Source: Strigamia acuminata
Lineage: Eukaryota > Arthropoda > Chilopoda > Geophilomorpha > Linotaeniidae
Reading direction: 5' to 3'
Assembly (NCBI GenBank): GCA_949358305.1
Contig: OX442314.1
Coordinates: 25,599,060-25,663,059, forward strand
DNA length: 64,000 nucleotides
The notes under the pieces are model-generated. The model had not been told where the DNA came from. It worked only from the letters and a program-made list of their open reading frames with translations, and did not search any database. Every line of letters starts with the position of its first letter. Position 1 is the first letter of the stretch. A program made the translations under genes and the position numbers. Below, piece by piece: positions 44,501 to 56,500 of this stretch.

Positions 44501-47500
44501 GCGAGTCGGAAAACCATTCAATTCGCCAGCATCTCTAGCGGTGAGCGGCGGCCAAAGGCTGCCAGCCCGCACGCTAGTTTATACAAGATCGGGGTCCGGG
44601 TGTAAGAAAACAATCGGTCACGGGCGTAGATCGAGGGAAGAGCACAGCAAATGATGTAAAAAATTGCAGCTTACCTTCATCGATCAGAAAACACACGAAA
44701 AAACGCCTCGAAAGAAAAACGCAGACAAGAACAGTAAACTGATGTTGTCGGCTCGCTCTCACGAAAACAAGTGACACACGGGGTGATGTCCAGAAACAAG
44801 AAACTTTGTCTAAACATAGAACAATCCCCGACCCGTGACCTGTGATTGGGTCTCACGACACCCTCACCCCTCTAATTGGTGAGATAAACAATCCCCTAGT
44901 TGAAAGACGATCCCTTGCAACAGATGTGGAGAAAAACACCATAAAAGTTCATAAAAAAAAATTGTTTCACAACCACAGCATTTTCTCGAATTTTTTAGTG
45001 AAAAAATTCCCACGATTTTCGGGCAGTGAAAGAAAACACGCTCAAAAATTGCGGCTGTGCCGTGTAAGACCGTTGCCATGGCTACGATCTGCCGTGATAT
45101 TCGTGACGTCATAAGAGCGTCGCGAGCTCATCGGTGAAGATTGCACGTGACCGCTGAAACTGGCCTCGGGAAGTCGGTAACTAAATCAACTTTTCCGACC
45201 AATTTCAGCAATTTTCTACCTATTTCGGCAGCATCACATGCCTGTGACTGGTACCGATCGATCGGTGGCCATCGCGATTCGCCATGGACCTCCCGATCGC
45301 CGTATCGATTTCGCCGAGCAACAGGTGGCGTGTTTGAACATGGGTGAGTGTGATTTAAAAAAAACATACAACCATTACAAATTAGTCACCGTTCCAGGGC
45401 AATTTATTACTCCAAAATTATGTTCGTCGGCGTGACAGTAACGAGAGCGTCGTCGTGTCTACGCCTGACAAACGTTCCATCAGTTTTGAATCCGACCGGA
45501 ACAAGGAAAACTACGTTCCTGGCCAGAAAAATATTCGCCGCAACCTTTTCATCATGTCGGCCGCGTTGTCCTGCGCATAACGAGGATGCAGTCGAATGAC
45601 GTCAAGGCAGCGATCAAGCAGTGGTGCAGGCATCAAGATTTTTACATCCGAGCCGTGCTCCGCTCTGCTTAGCGGTGCGTCGGGTGAGAACGGGGTGTTG
45701 ACGCACAACTCTCCGTACCCACCGAACACGAAATCTGGTTTGTATTGCGCCATGGATGGTGGGAGTTGGGACAAAAGATGGTCGTCTCTTTGCCCTTCAT
45801 CTAACCATTTCATGACAGCGCTACAGTCCGGGTCATCCCGTTGGACCTGTCTAACCTCGTCGTAAGACATGATCGTGCCAGCGAGACTCTCCGTAACGAG
45901 CGTGTGGGCCAGCATGATTGCAGCTTCTTCCTCGGGCGTAGCCGCCGATGTCGTTTCCACGTCATCTAGGCCAACCTTTGAAAGAGCGACCGCGATCCTG
46001 TCGTCCGCACGCTTGTTAAACTTAATCGAAAATCTCACCTGTTGCAGCTGCATCGCCCATCGCACCAGGCGACCTGACGCGCTCGTTGATGACAAAAGCC
46101 AGAGCAACGCCATACAACCTGTTTCGATGACGAACTTCGAGTACGCGATGAATGGTCGAAAGGAAGCGACTGCCTGCAGAACCGCCAGACATTCCAACTC
46201 TGATAGGCTGAACGCTGTCTCGGCGCCTTGCAGCGCACGACTCGCGTAGGCAACGGGCCTTTTGACTCCTTGATGATCCATCTGTGTGAGGACTGCTCCG
46301 AGCCCAACTCTACTTGCGGCAGCCTGGATGACAAAAGTTCTGTTGAACTCAGGCATAGGAAGCACGCTCCCACGCGCAAGATGATCCTTGAAGAGCTGGA
46401 ACACACCCTGACACTCATTAGACCAATTCCACGCAGCGCCGTCATTAAGCAGCGCTTCCAGTGGATTCGAGAGATGTTCGAGACCCTCGATCGCCGGTGT
46501 GTCTCCGCCGAACATGCCAAGGAAACGTCGCAGCTGAGCGACATTCCTCGGTTGCGGATAATCCACAATCGCCTGAACGCGGCGTTCGTTCGGTCGGAAG
46601 CCGTACCGAGTCATCGAATAGCCCAGAAAGTCCCAAGAGGTCGATAAAATACACGAACCAGACGGGCTGGCGGTCAAACAATGCTTGCTCAACCTGCCTA
46701 GCACATCTGACAAGTGTGTTAAATGTTCTTCGAATGTTTTACTGAACACGACGATCGAGTCCAGGTAGGGCAATGCCCACTTAAACTTCGCTTCGCCGAG
46801 TACTTTGTCCATCAGTCGTTGAAACGCCATAGGAGTATTCAACAAACCGTAAGGTAACTTCACAAATTGAAAAGTACCAAGGGGTGTATAAAATGCTGTT
46901 TTAGGTCTGTCAAGCGGCGCAATCCGTAATTGGAAACACCCCATCGCCAGATCTAACGTCGAGAAAACTATACTCCCCTCCAGACAAGCCAAAATCATGG
47001 GGATCGATGGGACTTGATACCCATCCCTCTCCGTGATAGCATTCAGCTGTCTGAAATCTATACAAGCATCAAAGGTTCCATCAGGTAACATACTTACGAC
47101 TGGCTGGCTCCTATAAACACTGACGCTTTCTTCTATTTCGCCCCTTTTCAGCGCATTACGCACTAAACGGCGGAGAGCTCTCGCCTCCGCTGGGCATGTG
47201 TGTTTGACTTTGCACGAGAAAGGCGGCGTATCACCCGTGGGAATTAACAACTCTACCGTTGGATGACAACCTCCCGTCTCGCTGAAGGTGTGTCCAAACT
47301 CGTCGAGAACACGAGTCAGTCTCACTTTCCGCATGTCTTCTATTTTACAGGCTTCCAATAGATCTAATTGATTGGATGACATCGACAGTGCGGCCGCATC
47401 AACGCCGTGTTCCAGCGTGACCCTTGCCCACTTGTCAACATCCGCGCCTTTTTCGTCCAGCTGATCAGGCTGAGGGGCGAAAGGAAACGTCACTCCCGGA

Positions 47501-50500
47501 TTGTCGATATGATACCAATCATTCCGGGCGATTCGAATTACAATGCCATTCTCGCCGAGCCAACTGCACCCGAGAAGGATGAAGTTAGACGCGGAAGGTA
47601 GCACTGCAAACCGTAACCAATCAGCTCCCGTCTGCCAGCTGACATGCACGTTCACCGTCCCGACGGGACTGGTGACTCTACCGCCCGTCATAACCCTAAC
47701 AAAATCATCGCAGGGTTCAATCGAGGCTGTTAGTCCGTATTCCTCGGCCGCGGCACTACTCATATACTGCCCAGAAGCACCAGAATCCATGAGTGCCACC
47801 GCGCTGCGGCCGGAAAAATGAACGTCAATGAACGGGAGAGGCAGATCCTTCCCCAGTCCGGCCACGTTCACAGTATCCCAGACCGCACCAACGGCTAAGC
47901 CGACAAAACAAACTTGACTGGGCGACGAGCCGTCTGTTACGATGCCTTCGTCTGCTTCAGTCGTTCTTAGAGCTTGGAAGGGCGAGATCCGGTCGTAGAG
48001 TTCGGCGGGGTCAACCACGCCGTTCCCCGCGATCAAATCTGGCGCATCTTCCTGCTCACCCTCGACATCCGAGTCGTCCTGAGCAACGGCTTGAGCAACA
48101 GCCGCTCTCCTGGACAATTCAAAGATGCGTTTTGAAAAATCGTTCCGGAGTGAAACGGTGGATCTTGCCCAAGCTTCCACCATTTCGGTAACTTCCTTCT
48201 GAGCGCGAGCAGCTGCTTTACGCGCCCGCTTCGCTGCAAAGTTGGACCAACGCGCGCTGCTACGGGCAGCGGCGGCGCCAAGCACTGCCTGCCGCCTGTC
48301 GCGTTGATGTTCTTTAATGATTCTCACGACGTCATCCTGCGTCTTCAAATCGCATGGAAAAACGTCGCACAGAATGGCCAGTTCTCTGGCCCAAGCCGGG
48401 TCAAGTTCCGTGCTTGCCATTCTTTTTCCGATTCTTGTCAGTGGTGTCTCGAGAGTGTGATCAAGACCACGCACAAGCTAGGAGTGGGGAATTATTCGAA
48501 AACTTCTCCACTTCCTATAAACAAACAAACATCAGGGCCACCTTAACCAATCACTGCCGCCCACAACTAGGTCAACCGTAATTTGCAAAAAGGTTCCAGT
48601 TCCCCTTCAGATGGAATGTCCAACCACCGGCCATGTGTTGGACCTTCGGGCGCCTTAACGGTGCTTCAAAGATCTACCAGGCTAGTTTTAGTAATTTGGC
48701 AATGAAGCATCTGGTGAAGACAAAAGGTATGCACCAGGGGTGTCATCCTGTTCTTTCATCAGAGTTCACGCTCTTAGGGTTAAAAGTCGATTGAACAGAA
48801 GAACCGCGAGGTCAATGGTTCAACACCCTGACCGCGTCATGCAAATCTGTCACTGATTTAAAATGTACTATAAAGAATAAAACATAATAAACTATTACAA
48901 GATAGGTTTAATTATTGAACAACAATAAAAACAACAAATTTTGGCTCTTCTCTGCGCCCCAAAACATAAAATTAGCGGTTAAACTTTGGTATTTTTAATC
49001 CACGCCCCAAAATAAAAAATTAGCGAACACTTTTTGGTATTTTTAATCCACGCCCCAAAAAATAAAAAATTAGCGAACACCTTTCTGGTACTTATCCACG
49101 CCCCAGAAGATAGAAATGGGCGACTGGAAGTTTACTGACACTCCCAAACTAACAAACGCAATGCATGATTCGTCTTTCCCTTCGTGTTCTAAATTATTCG
49201 CGCCAGAACCAAGTAGAAAAAACTGCGTATATCGATTTTTCGTGGCATTTTCTCATCGCGCCCCACAGCTTCGATGCTAAGGTCGTACGTTTTCCTTTGC
49301 GCTGGTGTATACGTCTGCCACCAGTTTTAACCCCTGCTGAAAACGCTAAAATCGCGTATTTTAGGCTTCCTTCGGCATAGCTAGCTCAAGCACCAAATTC
49401 ACACCCAAAACACCATCAAGGTCGCGATAACCCTGATGAGGCAAAAATCGACTCAGTCACTTCAGACAAAGAGTGAAGAGAAATCGGCGACTGAATCTGG
49501 ATTAGACCGGGCAGAGTACTGTTGAACACGGCCCAACGCCAGGATGTGTTAGATCCACACCCCAGGAGTGTCACCTTCCCAATCCAATCCGGATATGAAA
49601 ATAGAGTAGAAATAGTATAAGAGAAAGGTTAGGAGAAAAATGTGGCGTGTATCACAAAATGATCTACACGCAGCACATTGAAAACAAAGATAAAAAAGAT
49701 GTTGGGCTGGATTCACGGTCTCTTTTCAAAGCCGTTAGCCACCCAATTCGTGTTTGCAAACATCCCACGCGCGGTCCGAGAGCAAACACCGTTAGGCTCG
49801 ACACCCAAGCAGTCCCCTGCAAGGGCCGCCTTCCCCGCTATCCGAGACCCAATTTCGACAGAACGGCAGCGAAATTGACAAAAATGTGCCATAAGTGGCC
49901 ACAAAAACACAAAAAAGCCAAAATCATGCCAAACTGCTTCCACCAGTGCCCGGGACAGGGTTGGAAACCCAGTCTCCGTGTGCTCCAAGGAAGTACGTGC
50001 GCCTGTGATTCAAAAGATTACTCAAACCGCTGAAACCAGGAATGTACCTCTGGCCAGTAATGAACAGAGCTCCCCTAAATATACCGCATTAGTTTATCAT
50101 CGTCCGGGCGAGGCACAGGGCTGAACTGGGATATACTGCACCCAGCAGCATGCCCGCCCACCACAACAACACCACAACCACGTTTCTCGCCAAAAAAAAA
50201 CACACTCGGAAAAGGCACCAAATCGCCCGACCCTGAGAGAGGAATCAAGGAACCAAATCCACCAATTGTCCGGTGTGGTGCCGACCCTCTAAGACACTCA
50301 ACAGCCACTCTCAATTGCCCTTGAGATGATGAAACAGATCTATTCCAACACCCCAAACCACAAAAACTGAGCACCCCCAACTGGTTCCTCCCTCCATAGG
50401 TTGCACACCAAGAAATGAAAAATCATAAAATAATAAAAAAATGGTATCAAGCTCACGTGTTGGTCAGCTGTTGTCGCCCCAAGATGATTAAAGGAAACAT

Positions 50501-53500
50501 CCAGGTCGACTCTAGCCAAAGCCAAGCACACAAACAAAACATACCTCAAAAAAAAAAATAAAGAATGGTATTAGACCAATGTGTTGGTTGGCTATAGTCA
50601 TTGTAAAGTGGACCTCAATTAGAACACACCAAAAAAAAAAAACACAAGTCAAACAAATTCCAGCCAGACCAGCAAAAAGAAAAATTACCATAAAACAAAA
50701 GAAAATTGCACAAATCTCCCAAAAATCTGAGCAATACCCAGCTCAAACCAAGGAAAAAAAATGTGGCAGAAGAAAAACAAATGTTTCCCAACCCGGCACC
50801 AAAATAGACACACAGTGCAATTGAAAAATAAAGACAAAAGCACTGCGAGGTCAAGTCAGTACAAGGGGAGAAAAACACAAAAGATAAGACACCGTGACAT
50901 GCACCCCTGTGACTGACCGAGGGGTGAGCAAATCTCCCAAAGCCAATTAGAGAAACACATATCACAATGTTTTGGTTGGTTGCAGTGCGTCTGAAAAAAA
51001 TTAATTTCAGAGCCCCAACCACACCAGCACTGAGAAAAATACAATTTAACAACCTTCAAATGAAAAAGCACCCCGCTTCCCACAACTAAACCCACCAGGA
51101 CCCAAAGTGGTAAACAGAACACCCCTCCAATTCCGGTCATAAAAAAGCAATTAACCCAAGTCCAAAACAAAGAAAAATGGAAAACAATCCAATTGACCCC
51201 CGCCAAAAAATAAAGCAAAATGCAACAAAACCCGAAACAAATAGTAAAACAATACGTGACAACGATAAAATTGAGACAAAAAGCCAACTACAATGAAACA
51301 AAGGGTTGAGCACAAGGCAAAACAAAATGGCGGATCAAAAAAAAAAACTTTCCAAGTTCAAATCTCGGACAGGGCCCTCAATTGTGACTGGTATGGTCTC
51401 GCCAATGTAACTAGGGGACTAATCACACTGGGTAGGGACGCATACATCACGTAATAATAACAAGATTCCCACAATATTGGTTGGTTGGCCTTTATTGTCG
51501 TTGTCTAGGGGTATGGGGAATCCCGCTACCCGTTGCAGGGGCACCATGAAGGCGCGCCGCACCGGCAACCGGCCCGTCACACACTGGGCAGAAGTCCAAT
51601 GTGTGACGTGGTCGGTTCGACTTAACATTCATGTCGCGCTTACCTGCGACCCGCGTATCCGCTCATGGAGGCTGCACTACGGACTCCGCCATAGCACTGA
51701 GGATCAACGTGGTGAATGGTGAGGAGTGTGGGGTTCAACCTGGGACACTTCTCGTCCCTCTCGATGACTACTTCTCCTCTCTGGGAGCTGCTGCAGACAC
51801 GTCCTTCTCAGGCCGTGTCCAACTCTCAACTCTCCTCACACACTCCACTCCCTCCTCACCACACTACTCCACTCCCTCCTCCCCGGGCTAGGTCAATCAC
51901 CCACAGAGGGGTTGACCTTTGGGGCCGTATGGTGGTGTGTGGCAGTGCCGCAGGTCACCCAGGTGGCCTGACGGTCACAACTCATAACACCATTCCGTCC
52001 TCAGAATGGTAACAGGAATCAAAGTCTTAAAGGTCATGGGAAGAGAAAAATAAAAATTGAGGAGAAGATTATTTATGTCATTATTAGACCAAATCCATTG
52101 TTTATACGTGTTCAATTGTTTCGAGATTGTTATATCGTTCGTTTAAACGTTGGAAAATTCTCAAATGTCCTCCATTTTTAGTTTTCGAAAGTTTCCAAAA
52201 GTTGCCGTTGGTGGCGCTTTTTATGACGTCATCGGCGACAAACAAGCAGCTTTTTAGCATGGGCTCGGCTTCATTTAAGAGCTACAAATTTTTTTTTCCA
52301 AATTTGACAATACTGTTAGGTTATTGGGATTTTAAAATTCAGTAAATATTCCAATTTGCTATTTGGTGCATGTGTATAGATTCAAAAGAACGAATAATAA
52401 ATTTTTGTAGCTCTTAAATGAAGCCAAGCCCATGCTAAAAAGCTGCTTGTTTGTCGCCGATGACGTCATAAAAAGCGCCACCAACGGCAACTTTTGGAAA
52501 CTTTCGAAAACTAAAAATGGAGGACATTTGAGAATTTTCCAACGTTTAAACGAACGATTTTCCAATCTCGAAACAATTGAACACGTATAAACAATGGATT
52601 TGGTCTAATAATGACATAAATAATCTTCTCCTCAATTTTTATTTTTCTCTTCCCATGACCTTTAAGTTTCCTGCCAAGGGTGGTACTCATAAAAATATTG
52701 TTTAGACTCTGAATCACCCTTGCACATGGAAACGAATTGTTTAAGACCCCGATGGTGCACGAAAAAATTTAATTGTTTCAGACTCAGAAGAAATTTTGTT
52801 TACCCAGAATTCCCTTGTTTTTCATCTAAAATTTGCAACTGGTCACAACTAGGGATTGCAGTACCGGACGCTTTTCATGGTACCGGTATTCGGTACTGAC
52901 ATTTTTTTCCGGTACTATATTCGGTTCCGGTACCGAATGAGAAATGAGCACCGGTATTGGGCCGGTACTACTACCGAAAGCGGTACTAGCACCGGTATTT
53001 GTACCGGTTCTGGATAGGATAGTCAATCAATTTCTCAACAAAAATTTTTATTTGTTGAGAGCTGAAAAATTGACGAAATATCGTAGAATCGATAGAATTA
53101 GTAGTGGAAAGTGACAACACACTGTTTGGATAAAATAAATTGACAGTAGGGACTTTTAAAAAAAGTTTATTTTTGAATTTTGTGGGGGACATTACGATGC
53201 TTTCCAAGATGATAGCGCCCATCAATTTTCGCGGTGATTCAGTTTAAAATTACTGATAATTTCATTCTAAGTGATTTTCAGTTTCCGCACTTATTCAACA
53301 ATCGCCTTTAAAATCCTGTTTTTACTGACAACAGCCATTATTACTTTTTCCAAATTAATTAAAAAATTAATTCCAGCTGGAATGATGATGGAAAGTACCG
53401 GTTCCGGTTTCGGTGTGACGGACGGTTCCGGTGCCCAGAAAAGTTTACGGTACCAGTACCGGCCCTCAGTACCGCCAGAAAAAAACCTTAGTACCAACAC

Positions 53501-56500
53501 TGGTACTGAATCCCGGTACCAATACCGGTACTGGCACCGATGCTGAAACCGGTACTGCAATCCCTAGTCACAACCGGTTGCAAACAAAGACACCCAACTA
53601 CTACAATTTAACACGTTGTTTGTTATTCTAATTTTTGCACATGATGACATATACACACCACCGACAGCAGCCAGTATTAAACCCAAACAATTGGCCAAAA
53701 CAAGGCGCCATTTTTTTAGCGATAGATTGCCTCGTCTGTGGCCTCGTCAAAGCAATGTTTGGACGCATTATTGCGATTGAATGTGGCCGAACATCGCCCG
53801 TATTTGTGCAATCGAATGCGGCCGAACATCGCCCGCATTTGTACGGTCGAATGCGGGCGATGTTCGGCCGCATTCAATCGCACAAATGCGGCTAAACATA
53901 GCTTTGACGAGGCGTGCAGGGAGGTAGAAAAAACACACAAACACACAATAATTTTCATAAGAAATAAAAATAAATAAATGAATAAATAAAAGTAAAGAAA
54001 AAATATAAAAATTTAAGAACACTTTAACAGATATCACTTTTAGTTTTTAAATGTAAAAGTTACATGTTCCAAAAAACGTTCAATCTCAAAATGACTGAAC
54101 TTATAACTATAACTTATAACTTTTAGGTCATAAATCTATAAGTTATAAGTTATAAGTTATACTTATAAAAAGTGCAATCGCAAAACCTCTAATGACTCAC
54201 ACAGTTTAAGAGTACGGAAACTTTCTGGTGTCAATTTCGTGAGTACCACAAATTTATCAGACTCTGAATAATAAGAGGATAAAACATTCCGCTTGAAATG
54301 GTGCTGTTGAAAAATTAAGACTGTAAAAATATTTAGACTCTGAAAGCTTATGAGTACTAGGCTTAAAGCTAAAGCTTTGTTAATATGGTAATATTGACAT
54401 ATCCTGAATGAGAATTTTAATATTTTGATGATTCATGATTTGGTTGTTTTGAATATGGTATTGCAAATTTCCAAAACTAATTTTTAAATAAATTTTAGGG
54501 AGAAATTAAATGTCTTTTGGATGAAATCAGAAAGGAAAAAGGAAAGCCTATGGATGTGCAACATTTATTACATACAAGCATCTCAAACATAATAGCAATG
54601 TTTGAATTTGGAAAACGCTTTGAATACTCCGACGAAGAATTTTGCCGATTAATAAAATTAGTAACAACTAATGGGACATTCCTTGGGGCTTTGTCAAACC
54701 CTTTATTCCTCAATTGGATAAAACATATTCCATTTCCAGGCATGTCTGCAAGATTACAAACATTAATGTATTTAACATCACGCAACATTTGTTGTGGACC
54801 TTCAAAATTATTATTTATATTTTATATTTAAAGAGAGGCTGGCTTATTTATAGAAAAGTTCTTTTCTAAGAGACTGCAACAGCGTGAAAACAACCATGTT
54901 GAAGGAAGCAGGACACATTACATTGACGCTTTTCTCACTGAAAGAAATTCTATTATAAAAAAAACAGGCTCCGAAGCAAATTTTAGTAGTAAGTCTGAAA
55001 CGAGTAAGGCCTGTCTAAATTAAACACGGGTAATGGGAAATAAAAATGTGGAAATGAGACAATTTTAGAATATCTCTAATGTTGTCTCTCGGTGGCCAAT
55101 TGACTATACTCTACTAGCCCGCACCCATGTGTATTGGGCCGCCTGTATTTTTTGATGTTGCAAAAAAGAAAATCGTACATTTCAAACTCAAAAAAAAGTT
55201 TTTAATCAAAATAAATAAATGCAACTTGTAGAACAAACATTGGGCTTTATTTTTTAAAAAAAAATAAAATTTTAACTTAAATGGGCCAAAAGTTATGGCC
55301 ATTTGAATTTGCGCTACTTGGCACAAGTGTATTGGGCCACCACGCTAATTGCCTCAAGTGAGTTGGGCCGGCAGAAAAAGCTTAGCACCACATCCAAAAA
55401 ATCACACAAAAAACCTGTTTCTTCAGAAAATCATTGTTTATTTGAACAATACTTTACAATATTTTGTTGGATAACCAAAATTTTGTATGTGAAAAGTCAA
55501 AACCTAAATGTGATGGGTTAGGAAAACTGAGCAATTGACTTGACTTTATGTTTAGAATCATTTTCCTGCTGAAATATCCATGTCAAAGGCAGTTTATCAT
55601 CTGCAAATGGAAGCATAACAATCCTCCGACACTTTTTTAAAAGTATATTGGTCCATGCTATTCTTAATTTAATGTTGTGGACCGATGCACATAGAGGAAA
55701 CCATCCCCAAGCCATCCCAATAGTAAAATGGCTTGGGGATGGTTTCCTGTATGTGTATCGGTCCACAACATTAAATTAAGGGTTTCATGGACCAATGTAC
55801 TTTTAAAAAAGTGTCGGAGGATTGTTATGCTTCCATTTGCAGATGATAAACTGCCTTTGACATGGATATTTCAGCAGGAAAATGATTCTAAACATAAAGT
55901 CAAGTCAATTGCTCAGTTTTCCTAACCCATCACATTTAGGTTTTGACTTTTCACATACAAAATTTTGGTTTTCCAACAAAATATTGTAAAGTATTGTTCA
56001 AATAAACAATGATTTTGTGAAGAAACAGTTTTTTTGTGTGATTTTTTGGATGTGGTGCTAAGCTTTTTCTGCCGGCCCAACTCACTTGAGGCAATTAGCG
56101 TGGTGGCCCAATACACTTGTGCCAAGTAGCGCAAATTCAAATGGCCATAACTTTTGGCCCATTTAAGTTAAAATTTTATTTTTTTTAAAAAAATAAAGCC
56201 CAATGTTTGTTCTACAAGTTGCATTTATTTATTTTGATTAAAACCTTTTTTTTGAGTTCGAAATGTACGATTTTCTTTTTTGCAACATCAAAAAATACAG
56301 GCGGCCCAATACACATGGGTGCGGGTTGTAGTTGCAATCAAAAAGGCACTTTACAAGATGTCGTCCAGTGGTCGAGTGGTCGAGCCAGTTTACTACTAAC
56401 TCTGACTGTATACTACTACTACTAGGAAAAGTAGTTTTTATTTTTATTTATTGTTTTGCTTGTTATGACTAGTTTAGTTAACGTTATTTTGATTTTTCTT

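Larger units (their letters stand above)
39476..51979 (-). mobile_element. Element 3: 12.5 kb gypsy-type LTR element, antisense in intron 3 of P450 B
   Basis: Two 597-base LTRs look identical by eye and ACTCAT is repeated directly at both outer ends. The polypurine tract next to the left LTR, the primer-site-like sequence next to the right LTR and the pol frame all place it on the minus strand. Content in its own direction: a region of about 2.9 kb with no gag, a pol-derived frame (48,474-45,511) lacking key catalytic residues, about 2.4 kb of non-coding DNA, and a broken third ORF (43,108-40,796). It looks non-autonomous but recently inserted. Confidence 0.9.

Noticed and set aside
49647..50033. 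A 128-codon plus-strand frame in element 3
   Set aside because: It is antisense to the element, competes with overlapping frames and has no motif or start context.
53635..54037. Overlapping frames on both strands rich in NAAEHRP-type repeats
   Set aside because: They come from the tandem and inverted units of the small foldback element.
55303..56140. Mirror-image 72-codon frames
   Set aside because: They are the two arms of one palindrome, without start context or domain.
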